From positions 1 through 64,000 of the forward strand of contig NZ_FOMA01000007.1 of the NCBI RefSeq assembly GCF_900112495.1: a stretch of 64,000 bases of DNA, read 5' to 3'. The notes under the pieces were generated by a model. It made no database searches, was not told the DNA's origin, and saw only the letters and a list, made by a program, of their open reading frames with translations. The stretch comes from Bacillus sp. OV322. Its GTDB lineage: Bacteria; Bacillota; Bacilli; Bacillales; DSM-1321. Of this stretch, positions 28,840-37,744 are shown in pieces. Position 1 is the first letter of the stretch; every line of letters begins with the position of its first letter. A program made the translations under genes and the position numbers.

Positions 28840-29007
28840 ATGAGAAACAAAGCCAAAAATTTCCCGAATCAAAACAATAATAAATTCGAGGGAGAGCCGA
28901 GGGCTAAAGCAGAGTATGCTTCTAAACGCCCGGATGGCAGCATTAATACCCATCCGCAGGAGCGGATGAGAGCCTCGAATGAAAGAACGTCCGACACACT
29001 TCGCTGA
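28840..29007 (+). CDS. sspK: Small acid-soluble spore protein K
   Basis: A 55-residue, highly charged spore protein. [20 protein letters not shown] and the ending [11 protein letters not shown] are characteristic of SspK. It is a minor SASP made in the forespore. The ATG at 28840 lies nine bases after GGAGGG; the frame opens earlier but the upstream start has no SD. Confidence 0.92.
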   Translation: MRNKAKNFPNQNNNKFEGEPRAKAEYASKRPDGSINTHPQERMRASNERTSDTLR

Positions 29008-29021
29008 CAAGTTGTTAACAG

Positions 29022-29050
29022 TCCAGAGGCTCAGCTGCCTCTGGATTTTT
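29022..29050 (+). terminator. Terminator of sspK
   Basis: TCCAGAGGC, a 6-nt loop and GCCTCTGGA are followed by TTTTT. It ends at the yfhH stop codon. Confidence 0.88.
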
Positions 29051-29376
29051 CAGATTTTCTTGGCAGGTACAAGCATTGAAATCGGCAGGGCTTCTTCTTC
29101 GCCGCTGCCGCTCATCCTATACCCCCACGCAAAAACCCCATTCAAATAATCCACTTTGAAGTATGTTCCGGGATCTCCTTCAATTTGATAAATTTCCCCA
29201 GGCAAGAAGTCTTCGGGATTTAATAAATATGCCTGCGCCATAACAGCCTTTCGTTCCAGCACTGCAAATTCGCTCACCATGCCAAGCTGCTCTGCTTTTC
29301 TTGCTTTTTCTTTTAAGGCTCCTATTTCCTGCCGCAGCTCATGCTCTGTCATTTGGCTGTATCTTACTTCACTCAC
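29050..29376 (-). CDS. yfhH: DUF1811 family protein YfhH
   Basis: A 108-residue protein. The N-terminal helical hairpin (EHELRQEIGALKEKARKAEQ) is followed by an SH3-like beta part with LPGEIYQIEGDPGTYFKVDY. This is the DUF1811/YfhH fold. The role is unknown. It starts at a GTG after AGAGGTG and directly follows recX on the same strand with a 40-bp gap. Confidence 0.88.
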   Translation of the reverse strand: MSEVRYSQMTEHELRQEIGALKEKARKAEQLGMVSEFAVLERKAVMAQAYLLNPEDFLPGEIYQIEGDPGTYFKVDYLNGVFAWGYRMSGSGEEEALPISMLVPAKKI

Positions 29377-29416
29377 TGAATAACACCTCTGCTTTTAAAT
29401 GTGCTTGATAAGATTT

Positions 29417-30229
29417 TTAATCAATGTCTTCGGATTCATTCAGATACCGGTCAATTAACCCGATATCGAACCCCTTTCTATATAAAGCCTGCTTCATTCT
29501 CTGCCTGTACTCCGAGCCTGTGTATTTTTGATTCCGCCGGCTGATTTTCTCAGCCTGAAGGCTCAAGGCTTCCCATTCTTCTCCTTGGCTTTTCTCAACC
29601 TTAACGTCTCTTAAAGCTTCCATAATAATATCCCGCGAAAACCCTTTTCGCAACAGGTTTTGTTCAATCTTTTGCGAGAGAGCAGTTTTAGAAATATTCT
29701 TTTCTTTTTTTAACGATTTTTCGGCCAAACTCCGGGCATGTTCTATCTGCAGATCGATTGGGTATTCGTTCATTGCCTGCACTCTTACAGAGTCTGCTAT
29801 TCCTTTTTCCTTTAGCTCCATATCTATCGTAAATGGCCCTTTATTTCCTCCATTTGCATATGTCCGGACAAATGCTTTCGCAAATTCAAGTTCATCTAAA
29901 TATTTATAATGATACAATTTATGAATGGCTTCCTGGATAATTGGCTCCTCTGCTTCTTTCTTCTTTAAATAAAGCCGGACTTCTTTTTCAGACCTCATCC
30001 GGTGAGATAAATAATTCAGTGCCATAGTAAAAGCCTTCTGAATTTCATCATGATACTGGATATCGGCTAAATCAAACTCTTCCAGCTCCCTGCCCTTCTT
30101 AAGCTGAAACTTAATGAGTACTTCCTCGTCCACGCTAAAGGCATACTGTTCTCCTTTGCCATGGTCTATATATACATTATAACGGTCAGCCCGTTTTTTT
30201 TGAGTAGTGATTTTGGTGATTTTCGGCAT
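29417..30229 (-). CDS. recX: Recombination regulator RecX
   Basis: A 270-residue RecX, made of repeated three-helix modules (ALNYLSHRMRSEKEVRLYLKKK, then LDELEFAKAFVRTYANGG and KTALSQKIEQNLLRKGFS). RecX proteins bind RecA filaments and limit or modulate their activity; Bacillus members are longer than those of E. coli, as here. The frame opens at 30343, but the ATG at 30229 after AGGGGG gives the family N-terminus MPKITKITTQKKRADRYNVY. Confidence 0.92.
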   Translation of the reverse strand: MPKITKITTQKKRADRYNVYIDHGKGEQYAFSVDEEVLIKFQLKKGRELEEFDLADIQYHDEIQKAFTMALNYLSHRMRSEKEVRLYLKKKEAEEPIIQEAIHKLYHYKYLDELEFAKAFVRTYANGGNKGPFTIDMELKEKGIADSVRVQAMNEYPIDLQIEHARSLAEKSLKKEKNISKTALSQKIEQNLLRKGFSRDIIMEALRDVKVEKSQGEEWEALSLQAEKISRRNQKYTGSEYRQRMKQALYRKGFDIGLIDRYLNESEDID

Positions 30230-30357
30230 AATTTTACCCCCTGCTTTAACTGTAACACATTCCATAGAAGGTTTACTTTTTTTAAAACTCCAATTACATG
30301 ATACAGTTTTCTTAATCGGAAAATCTATATCCAATACAGTCATGAAGGAGTGTTTTT

Positions 30358-31266
30358 ATGAAGATTGCCATTGCAGGCGGCAGCGGTTTTATTGGACGGG
30401 CAATAACTGAAGAACTGCGCGCCCAAGAGCATGACATCTGCATTCTGACAAGAAACCCTGATAAACATAAGCAAGCACAGGGAATTCGCTATATCAGATG
30501 GCTGCAAGAGGATGTCCATCCTGAAAAAGAACTGGAAGGCATCGATGCCTTCATTAATCTTGCTGGAGAATCATTAAACAGCGGACGATGGACACAGAAA
30601 CGAAAACGGGAAATCGTTGAAAGCAGAATTGAAACTGCGGCAGAAATGACGAAGATTCTATCTCTCCTTAAAAAAAAGCCGGAATGTGTCATCAACGCGA
30701 GTGCAATCGGCTATTATCCGGTCTCGGAGAGCAGCACATACACAGAAAAAGAAACAAAAAGCGGGGATGGCTTCCTTGCAAGGACCGTTGTTCTCTGGGA
30801 AAAAGAAGCGAAAAAAGCCAAAGCATACTGCGGCAGGATAGTTATAGCCCGTTTTGGGGTTATACTGGGAATGGATGCAGGTGCCCTGCCAAGTATAATT
30901 ATGCCATATAAGGTTTTTGCAGGAGGTACATTAGGAAGCGGCAGACAATGGCTTTCTTGGATTCATATCCATGATGCGGCAAGGGCTATTCAGTTTTGTT
31001 TGCAAAATGAAAACATTTCAGGCCCAATTAATCTGACAGCGCCTGCTCCCGTCAGAATGAAAGAGTTCGGCCAGACAGCTGCAGAAGTCCTGCACAGGCC
31101 ACATTGGCTCCCTGTCCCTTCCATTGCCCTAAAAACGGTGATGGGAGAAATGAGCAGCATGGTTTTAGAAGGACAATGCGTCATGCCAGATGTATTACTT
31201 TCTCATTCTTTCACATTTGACTATCCCCTATTAAAAGGAGCACTTGAACAGTTACTTGATAAATGA
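30358..31266 (+). CDS. yfhF: TIGR01777/SDR39U1 family epimerase YfhF
   Basis: A 302-residue NAD(P)-binding protein with the N-terminal IAGGSGFIGRAITEEL dinucleotide motif. It contains INLAGESLNSGRWTQKRKREI, SAIGYYPVSESSTYTE and a C-terminal DUF1731-like end (MPDVLLSHSFTFDYP). The family is related to nucleotide-sugar epimerases, but its substrate is unknown. It is divergent from recX as in B. subtilis. AAGGAG precedes the ATG. Confidence 0.9.
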   Translation: MKIAIAGGSGFIGRAITEELRAQEHDICILTRNPDKHKQAQGIRYIRWLQEDVHPEKELEGIDAFINLAGESLNSGRWTQKRKREIVESRIETAAEMTKILSLLKKKPECVINASAIGYYPVSESSTYTEKETKSGDGFLARTVVLWEKEAKKAKAYCGRIVIARFGVILGMDAGALPSIIMPYKVFAGGTLGSGRQWLSWIHIHDAARAIQFCLQNENISGPINLTAPAPVRMKEFGQTAAEVLHRPHWLPVPSIALKTVMGEMSSMVLEGQCVMPDVLLSHSFTFDYPLLKGALEQLLDK

Positions 31267-31332
31267 TCATATTCAGGTATTGGATTTCATTTCTATGGAA
31301 AAAATACAGGTAATGAACAGGAGATGATATCA

Positions 31333-31458
31333 TTGGAAGCTAAAAAAAAGGATAGAACAAAAAGTACTTTAACAAGCACACAGGCAGTATTATACGCCAG
31401 AGAGTTCAAACACGCAGACCGTGCTGGCGGATTTGATGTTAAAAGGGGAAAACGCTAA
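31333..31458 (+). CDS. yfhE: YfhE family small protein
   Basis: A 41-residue, lysine/arginine-rich protein starting at a TTG eight bases after AGGAGATGA. The centre (STLTSTQAVLYAREFKHADR) matches the YfhE family, and the location between yfhF and yfhD is the same as in B. subtilis. Function is unknown. Confidence 0.8.
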   Translation: MEAKKKDRTKSTLTSTQAVLYAREFKHADRAGGFDVKRGKR

Positions 31459-31514
31459 GGAATTTTTGGAGGCAATTACCTGACATTTAAACAGCCATCC
31501 TGCTAACAATAATA

Positions 31515-31533
31515 TTGAAGTGATATACTTCAA
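31515..31533. repeat. 19-bp inverted repeat upstream of yfhD
   Basis: TTGAAGT and ACTTCAA flank GATAT, about 30 bp before the yfhD start. It may be an operator or overlap a sporulation promoter; nothing more can be said. Confidence 0.35.
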
Positions 31534-31563
31534 AAAGATTTTCTCTATGGGAGGCTGCTTAAC

Positions 31564-31752
31564 ATGGGAAGAAACAGCATTCATAAAAACCGCGATAAAA
31601 ACAAGCAAAAACTTCCGCAGGTGCCTGCAGAAATGAAGCATGATGGTTTAGATGTTGAATTTTCACAAGAGCTTGCTGATCAAAATGACCTGGAAGCCCA
31701 AAAGCGGTCAGATGCCGCAGATATGCGGGCAAAAAAGAGAAAACAGAAGTAA
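31564..31752 (+). CDS. yfhD: YfhD family small protein
   Basis: A 62-residue, highly charged protein. MGRNSIHKNRDKNKQKLPQV at the start and the C-terminal DMRAKKRKQK match the YfhD family. Function is unknown; it may belong to spores. GGGAGG precedes the ATG. It marks the end of the B. subtilis-like gene block. Confidence 0.82.
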   Translation: MGRNSIHKNRDKNKQKLPQVPAEMKHDGLDVEFSQELADQNDLEAQKRSDAADMRAKKRKQK

Positions 31753-31757
31753 ACTTG

Positions 31758-31784
31758 CAGGGAGCATTTATTGCTCCCTGTTTG
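31758..31784 (+). terminator. Terminator of yfhD
   Basis: CAGGGAGCA, a 5-nt loop and TGCTCCCTG are followed by TTTG. Confidence 0.8.
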
Positions 31785-31818
31785 TTAAATGGGATTTCAA
31801 AATACTCCCCTTGTATGT

Positions 31819-33387
31819 TTACTTATTGCTTCCGGTAATGATTTGCCCAATTTCCTTGCGCAGCATGAATTTTTGTACTTTCCCGCTCGCATTTCTCGGC
31901 AATGATTCACAGAATATATATTTTCGGGGACGTTTATAATTTGCCAGGCTGCGGCTGTTCTTGCACCATTCTTCCAGTTCTGCTTCTGTCAGTTCAGAGT
32001 CTTTAGCCACTACAAAGGCAGTGACCGTTTCTCCCCACCTGTCATCTGGCTGCCCGATTACTGCACAATCCAGCACACCTTTGTGTCCAAACAGTGTATC
32101 CTCCACTTCCCTTGGATAGATATTTTCCCCGCCGGAGATAATCATATCATCCACTCTGTCCTTTACCCATAAATACCCTTCATCGTCTAAGTAGCCAATG
32201 TCTCCCGAATGGTACCACCCCTTATAAAGGGCTTTTTCATTAGCTTCATCCCTTTGATAATATCCGCTCATCATACAGGGCCCTTTGACAAGTATCTCCC
32301 CGGTTTCAAAAGCTGGCAGCACATCATCAGGATCAGAAGGTCCGTCCTCAGAAGGCCGGACTATGATAATTTCATGGCCGGAGCATGCCTTGCCGGCCGA
32401 TCCTGCTTTCCTTATTTGATTTTCTTCCGCAAGAAGTGTAATGGCTGGCCCCATTTCGGTCATCCCATATGCCTGGACAAGCTCGACTCCCAATTTTTCA
32501 CGGCAGGCCATAATTAATGCGGGAGCCATTGGTGCGGCACCATACAGTCCCAGCTTCAAGCTTTTTAGAGAATATTGGCTGAGGTCCTCTTGAAGGAGCA
32601 TATTCCACATAGCTGGAGCTGCAAATAGCTTTGTGATGCCTTCACTTTCGATTAAACGCAGCACTTCCTTCGGCTGAAATCCATGCACCACAACATTACC
32701 TGCACCAGACTGTATACGTGGAAGGAACGCACAATGAAGTTCAGCACAATGAAACATGGGAGCTGCAATTAAGCCCACATCATGCTGATCCAATTTCGTC
32801 GCCTCTTTCAGAATTTTGCTTTGCTCTGCCATCTCCCTGTGCCTGTGAAGGACTCCCTTAGGCCGGCCAGTGGTGCCGCTAGTATACATAATGGCGTAAA
32901 TATCATCTTCTTTAACACTGCCTGTTATTTCGGATACTTTTGCTTGCTTTATTTTCTGCTGAAAGTCTGCTGCATAGGAAGGGGGATTATCATCGATGTA
33001 CCAGAAACTTGTATCAGTAAACCGGCCTTCAATATCGTCAATGACAATTCTCAGGGCACTTTCAAATAGCAGGATTTTGGGCTTGGCATCCTTCAAAATA
33101 TATGAAACTTCTTCAGGCATCAGCCGGAAATTTATCGGATTAAATACCGCTCCGATCTTAGCGCAGGCAAAAAAGGCTGCTGCAAGCTCTTCGTTATTGT
33201 ATAAAAAGACAGAAACCCGATCGCCCTTCTGTATACCCTCAGCTATGAAAGCATGTGCCAGGGCATGGATTCTTTCGCTCCACTCCCTGTAGGTGTAACG
33301 GACATTTCTCCTTACATCATATATGGCCTCTTTATCCGGAAATCGTTCTGCTGCCGCGTCAAAAATTTCTCCAATAGTAGCCTCCAT
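31819..33387 (-). CDS. Acyl-CoA synthetase (AMP-forming, long/medium-chain type)
   Basis: A 522-residue adenylate-forming ligase that would activate a carboxylic acid to its CoA thioester. The P-loop is MYTSGTTGRPKGVLHRH, followed by YGMTEMGPA, the ATP-binding YHSGDIGYLDDEGY, the hinge KDRVDDMIISGG and the catalytic Lys region LPRNASGKVQKFMLR. It is the last gene of a four-gene leftward operon with SDR, acyl-CoA dehydrogenase and thiolase, so the product probably enters beta-oxidation. The chain length cannot be read from sequence. Confidence 0.92.
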   Translation of the reverse strand: MEATIGEIFDAAAERFPDKEAIYDVRRNVRYTYREWSERIHALAHAFIAEGIQKGDRVSVFLYNNEELAAAFFACAKIGAVFNPINFRLMPEEVSYILKDAKPKILLFESALRIVIDDIEGRFTDTSFWYIDDNPPSYAADFQQKIKQAKVSEITGSVKEDDIYAIMYTSGTTGRPKGVLHRHREMAEQSKILKEATKLDQHDVGLIAAPMFHCAELHCAFLPRIQSGAGNVVVHGFQPKEVLRLIESEGITKLFAAPAMWNMLLQEDLSQYSLKSLKLGLYGAAPMAPALIMACREKLGVELVQAYGMTEMGPAITLLAEENQIRKAGSAGKACSGHEIIIVRPSEDGPSDPDDVLPAFETGEILVKGPCMMSGYYQRDEANEKALYKGWYHSGDIGYLDDEGYLWVKDRVDDMIISGGENIYPREVEDTLFGHKGVLDCAVIGQPDDRWGETVTAFVVAKDSELTEAELEEWCKNSRSLANYKRPRKYIFCESLPRNASGKVQKFMLRKEIGQIITGSNK

Positions 33388-33407
33388 GATATTCCCCCAT
33401 TTTCTTT

Positions 33408-34562
33408 TTATAAGTCTAACCGTTCAATAATCGTTGCATTTGCCATCCCGTTTCCTTCACACATGGTCTGCAGCCCGTATCTGCCATTGGAACGTTCAAG
33501 TTCATGCATAAGCGAAACAAGCAGCCGCGCTCCGCTTCCCCCTAAAGGATGGCCAATAGCTATCGCACCTCCGTTTGGATTCAGTTTGCTCGGATCTGCC
33601 CCAAGTTCTTTCAGCCATGCTAGGGGAACAGGGGCAAAAGCTTCATTCACTTCAAAAATATCTATGTCCTCAAGCTTCAGTCCTGAGTTTTCAAGTACTT
33701 TCTTTGTAGCAGGTATAGGCCCTGTCAGCATCAGTGTCGGATCGGAACCTACTATGGCCCTCGTATGAATCTTAAAGCGAGGCTTTAGCCCAAGCTCCAT
33801 TGCTTTATTTCTTTCCATGAGCAAAACGGCTGCTGCCCCGTCACTGATTTGGCTTGAATTTCCTGCATGTATCAGGCCGTCTTCTTTAAAAACTGTTTTT
33901 AAACCTGCTAATGCCTCTAATGTCGTTTCGCTCCGCGGACCTGAATCTTCCATCATAAATGACCTTTCACCAGAATCATCCAAAACCTCTACTGGAAGGA
34001 TTTCTCTTTCAAAATAGCCGGCATTTCTGGCTTTAATCGCTTTTTCATGGCTTTGAAGTGCAAACAGGTCACATTCTTCGCGGGTCAGGCCATACTTTTC
34101 GGCAATGAGCTCTGCTGATATACCTTGATGAACCATTTCATAGCGGTTTTTTAAGCTTGCGCTGAGTCCTGCACCCTGATAATTGCTGCCCATCGGAACT
34201 CTCGACATACTTTCCACTCCGCCAGCAGCCACCACATCCATGTCACCGGATAAAATGGCCTGTGAGGCAAAATGGACAGCCTGCTGGCTTGAGCCGCATT
34301 GCCTGTCGATTGTTGTTCCGGGAACTTCAATTGGAAAGCCTGCTATCAAAGCGGCTGTCCGCGCAATATTACCTGCCTGCTCACCAGTTTGGGTTACGCA
34401 TCCCAAAATCACATCCTCTATGATATGAGGACTAATTCCGGCTCTTACAGCCAGATTTCTCAAAACCGTGGCGGCCAGATCATCAGGCCTCACATTCTTA
34501 AGCAGGCCATTACGTCTTCCAACAGGTGTGCGGATTCCTTCTACAATAACAACTTCACGCAT
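33408..34562 (-). CDS. Thiolase family acetyl-CoA acyltransferase
   Basis: A 384-residue thiolase for the last step of beta-oxidation. The nucleophilic Cys lies in TIDRQCGSSQQAVHFA, where many thiolases have CASGLQA. The His is in NPNGGAIAIGHPLGGSGARL, and the second Cys in QTMCEGNGMANATI. VESMSRVPMGSN is also typical. The Cys-loop variation suggests a thiolase subtype acting on special (branched or aromatic) acyl-CoA. It lies 20 bp from both neighbours in the same operon. Confidence 0.92.
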   Translation of the reverse strand: MREVVIVEGIRTPVGRRNGLLKNVRPDDLAATVLRNLAVRAGISPHIIEDVILGCVTQTGEQAGNIARTAALIAGFPIEVPGTTIDRQCGSSQQAVHFASQAILSGDMDVVAAGGVESMSRVPMGSNYQGAGLSASLKNRYEMVHQGISAELIAEKYGLTREECDLFALQSHEKAIKARNAGYFEREILPVEVLDDSGERSFMMEDSGPRSETTLEALAGLKTVFKEDGLIHAGNSSQISDGAAAVLLMERNKAMELGLKPRFKIHTRAIVGSDPTLMLTGPIPATKKVLENSGLKLEDIDIFEVNEAFAPVPLAWLKELGADPSKLNPNGGAIAIGHPLGGSGARLLVSLMHELERSNGRYGLQTMCEGNGMANATIIERLDL

Positions 34563-34583
34563 TGAGCACCCTTCCTTTCATAT

Positions 34584-35729
34584 CTATAAACCGAGTCTTT
34601 TGGCAATGATGCCTTTCATGACCTCATTGGTTCCTGCATAAATACTGGCAACAGGAATATCCCGATATCTCCTGGCAATTTTATATTCTTCCATATAGCC
34701 GTAACCGCCATGAAGCTGCATGCATTCCATGGAAATCCGTCTAGCTGTTTCCGTCAATTTCCACTTAGCCATGGAAACCTTGGTTACGATATCTTCTCCT
34801 GCAAGATGGCTTGCAATCAGGCTATCAAGGAATGTACGCCCCATTTCTATTTCTGTTGCCATCTCTGCCATTTTAAATTGGGTATTCTGGAATTTCCCGA
34901 TTGCTTTTCCAAAGGCTTCCCGGTTCTTCACATATTCCAGGGTATCAGCAACCATCTCCTCTGCTGCGACTTGGGCTGCGATCGCTACAATAAGCCGTTC
35001 TTGCTGGAGCTTTTCCATTAAATATAAAAAGCCGCTGCCTTCTTCGCCAATCAGATTCTCTTTTGGCACCTCACAGTCCTCGAAGATTAGCTCCGCCGTA
35101 TCCTGGCAGTGAAGGCCGACCTTGTTCAATTTCCTTCCTCTTGAAAACCCGGGATTATTCCGCTCGACAGCAAGCAGGCTGATTCCTTTATGCTTTGGCA
35201 CTGCTTTTGAATTTGTTTTACAAGCCACGATGACCAAATCAGCATGAATTCCATTTGTGATAAAGGTTTTCTGCCCATTCAATATATAGCGGTCTCCATC
35301 AAGAAAAGCCGTTGCAGAGATATTAGCAAGATCTGAACCGGTCCCTGGCTCTGTCATGGCTATTGCTGTAATGATTTCGCCCTTCGTACATCCCGGAAGC
35401 CATTTCTCTTTTTGATAGGCTGTCCCGTAACTGGCAATATAGGGAACCGCAATGTCACTGTGAAGTCCGATTCCTACTAACCCTGAACCCACACGCTCAA
35501 GCTCTTCATTAATGATGACGGAATATCCCCAATCCGTTTCCGAGCCTCCATATTCTTCAGGAAGATCAGGACAAAGAAATCCTTGCTTGCCCATCTTTTC
35601 CCAAAAAGAACGGGGGACGATCCTATTACTTTCCCATTCATCATAGAAGGGATATGCCTCTTTTTCCAAAAATCTCCGAAATGACTTGCGGAAGATTTCA
35701 TGTTCATCAAACAAATAAGGATGCTTCAT
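34584..35729 (-). CDS. Acyl-CoA dehydrogenase
   Basis: A 381-residue FAD enzyme introducing the alpha-beta double bond into acyl-CoA. The N-terminal helical domain, ITAIAMTEPGTGSDLANI (first ACAD signature) and FITNGIHADLVIVACKT are followed by the C-terminal helices with the second signature QLHGGYGYMEEYKIARRYRD. The catalytic base is probably the Glu in YAGTNEVMKGI, its position in short- and medium-chain enzymes. Electrons go to an ETF. Its start has GGGAGTTGAAAGG. A cre-like site lies just upstream. Confidence 0.93.
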   Translation of the reverse strand: MKHPYLFDEHEIFRKSFRRFLEKEAYPFYDEWESNRIVPRSFWEKMGKQGFLCPDLPEEYGGSETDWGYSVIINEELERVGSGLVGIGLHSDIAVPYIASYGTAYQKEKWLPGCTKGEIITAIAMTEPGTGSDLANISATAFLDGDRYILNGQKTFITNGIHADLVIVACKTNSKAVPKHKGISLLAVERNNPGFSRGRKLNKVGLHCQDTAELIFEDCEVPKENLIGEEGSGFLYLMEKLQQERLIVAIAAQVAAEEMVADTLEYVKNREAFGKAIGKFQNTQFKMAEMATEIEMGRTFLDSLIASHLAGEDIVTKVSMAKWKLTETARRISMECMQLHGGYGYMEEYKIARRYRDIPVASIYAGTNEVMKGIIAKRLGL

Positions 35730-35751
35730 CCTTTCAACTCCCTGGTATTAA

Positions 35752-35765
35752 TGTAAACGCTTACT
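35752..35765. promoter_or_regulatory. Candidate cre (CcpA) site inside the fatty-acid operon
   Basis: TGTAAACGCTTACT fits TGWAANCGNTNWCA except for the last base. It lies in the short gap between the SDR stop codon and the acyl-CoA dehydrogenase start, where CcpA could act as a roadblock when preferred sugars are present. Confidence 0.5.
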
Positions 35766-35773
35766 AATTTTAC

Positions 35774-36541
35774 CTATTTAGGCTGCATCCTGATGGCCCC
35801 GTCCAGCCTGATTGTCTCGCCATTTAACATGGGGTTCTCAACAATGCTTTCAGCGAGTTTTGCAAATTCAGCAGGCATTCCCAATCTCGGGGGAAAAGGC
35901 ACTGTTTTGCCAAGTGCAGTACGGGCATCCTCGGGCAGCCCGTCAAACATTGGAGTAGAAAATAAACCAGGGGCAATCGACATTACCCTGATTCCGTATG
36001 CGGCCAATTCCCGGGCAATCGGAAGGGTCATACTGATAATTCCTCCCTTAGAAGCGCTATAAGCCGCCTGGCCAATTTGCCCTTCAAAGGCTGCTGCAGA
36101 TGCTGTATTAATAATGACTCCCCGTTCTCCCCATTCATTTTCTTCATTATGTATCATCTTCTCCGCTGCAAGGCGGATTACATTAAAGGTTCCAATTAAG
36201 TTTATTTCAATGACTTTTGAGAAATCCTCAAGATTATGAGCTCCCCTTTTCCCAACCGTTTTTTGCCCAATTGCGATACCTGCACAATTGATAACAGCCT
36301 GTAATGAAGAGAACTTATCTATGGCTGCTCCTATTGCTGCAGTCACTTCCTGTTCATTTGTAACATCCGTTTCTATGAATAATACAGCATCCCCCAATTC
36401 TTTCTGCAATCTTTCTCCCTTCTCAATGGAAAGATCAAGAATGGCTGCTTTCCCGCCCTTTTTAACAATCTTCCTGACTACCGCTTCACCAAGGCCAGAA
36501 GCACCGCCGGTTACAAGTGCCGAGCATCCTGCTATCTCCAT
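35774..36541 (-). CDS. 3-hydroxyacyl-CoA dehydrogenase type II-like SDR
   Basis: A 255-residue short-chain dehydrogenase. The NAD motif is [12 protein letters not shown], the active site AAYSASKGG (YxxxK), and the end [15 protein letters not shown] is typical of HSD17B10-type 3-hydroxyacyl-CoA dehydrogenases. That activity supplies the missing oxidation step between the acyl-CoA dehydrogenase and the thiolase; no enoyl-CoA hydratase gene is present. The ATG at 36541 follows AAGGAGG by five bases; the open frame extends 17 codons further without an SD. It is the first gene of the operon. Confidence 0.88.
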   Translation of the reverse strand: MEIAGCSALVTGGASGLGEAVVRKIVKKGGKAAILDLSIEKGERLQKELGDAVLFIETDVTNEQEVTAAIGAAIDKFSSLQAVINCAGIAIGQKTVGKRGAHNLEDFSKVIEINLIGTFNVIRLAAEKMIHNEENEWGERGVIINTASAAAFEGQIGQAAYSASKGGIISMTLPIARELAAYGIRVMSIAPGLFSTPMFDGLPEDARTALGKTVPFPPRLGMPAEFAKLAESIVENPMLNGETIRLDGAIRMQPK

Positions 36542-36721
36542 CACTGCCTCCTTGAATATTAAATTTTCAAAATCTTTAGAATACATCTTCATTTTAACTC
36601 AATACAAACATACCTGCATAGAATAAAGTTTTTAAATTTTAATCACAGCTAATCCATAGCTAACTGATATCCCATTGAATCCTTTTGAACTATAAAAAGA
36701 CACAAAAATAAGCAAGACAGG

Positions 36722-37645
36722 CTACTCTTCCCGCTTGCTTTCGATCTTTCCTTCTTCTATAAGCACCTTTTCCAAGGCATCGACTATTTCAGGCTCATAA
36801 TGAGTGCCTGCCATGCTCTTAATTTCATCCATGGCGTATTGTGCAGTATGGGCCTTCCTATACGCCCTATCCTCTGTCATTGCATCAAAAGTGTCACTTA
36901 CCGCAATGATCTTAGCCTGAAGAAGAATGTCATCACCTTTTAAACCATGCGGATATCCTGATCCATTTAACCTCTCATGATGCTGTTCAATGATCTTCGC
37001 AAGATGCTTATAGCTGGTTTTCATCACCATTTCAGCACCATCACCCGGATGCTTTTTAATCACATCAAATTCTTCTTTTGTGAGTTTGCCGGGTTTATTG
37101 AGGATTTCGATTGGAATATTGACCTTGCCGATATCATGGAGTTCTGCAGCTAGGTATAACATCTTAAGCTGCTTATTTTGCATATTTAAGACCTTTGCAA
37201 TTTTCACAGAATATTGAGCTACCCTTTCACTATGTTTAAATGTATATGGATCTCTATTTTCCGCATCATTAATAATCTTTCTCAAATTAGCTATATCTGA
37301 ACTAACTTCATAAAAAGCAGGCTCTGTTATTACCCAAAGATAAGTTACATCTGTTTTTGCCTCAAAGTAAACGACCTGATTCAATCCTTGTGCTGAATAG
37401 GAATCTTTCGGACCAAGTAGAACCTTAATTCCATCTTCGTCAAGTTCAATATTACCGCTTAATATATAAATAAATTCCATAACTTCTGGATTATCTGAAG
37501 GGTATAAATAGAACATTTTATCCTTTTTTATACTTTGAAGCATTATTTCTACTCCATCTCCTTGCTCTAATAAGCTTAGTTCGGTGGAGTTATTTTTTAC
37601 CTTTTCTAAATAAGAGCCTTTTTTTATTACTTTTAATCCTTTCAT
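36722..37645 (-). CDS. Cupin-HD-GYP domain phosphodiesterase-like protein
   Basis: A 307-residue cytoplasmic protein. The N-terminal 110 residues form a cupin-like beta-barrel (EFIYILSGNIELDEDGIKVLLG). An HD-GYP domain follows from about 130, with HD in AELHDIGKVNIP, HPGDGAEMV, EQHHERLNGSGYPHGLKGDD and SDTFDAMTEDRAYRKA. HD-GYP proteins degrade c-di-GMP to GMP or pGpG; the metal-binding residues are present, and so is the GYP motif. The cupin may sense a small molecule. It is a monocistronic leftward gene. Confidence 0.88.
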   Translation of the reverse strand: MKGLKVIKKGSYLEKVKNNSTELSLLEQGDGVEIMLQSIKKDKMFYLYPSDNPEVMEFIYILSGNIELDEDGIKVLLGPKDSYSAQGLNQVVYFEAKTDVTYLWVITEPAFYEVSSDIANLRKIINDAENRDPYTFKHSERVAQYSVKIAKVLNMQNKQLKMLYLAAELHDIGKVNIPIEILNKPGKLTKEEFDVIKKHPGDGAEMVMKTSYKHLAKIIEQHHERLNGSGYPHGLKGDDILLQAKIIAVSDTFDAMTEDRAYRKAHTAQYAMDEIKSMAGTHYEPEIVDALEKVLIEEGKIESKREE

Positions 37646-37671
37646 ATCAGCTCTCCCTTTCGAGCAAAAGT

Positions 37672-37702
37672 AAAATGGGTTCCGAAAACAGAACCCATTT
37701 TT
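37672..37702. terminator. Terminator between the secreted protein and the HD-GYP gene
   Basis: AAAATGGGTTC, an 8-nt loop and GAACCCATTTT; the leftward transcript from 38323 has AAAA/TTTT flanks on both sides. Confidence 0.8.
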
Positions 37703-37744
37703 ACTTAATCTTACCTTATTCAGCTATTCATTCACAAGAACATT

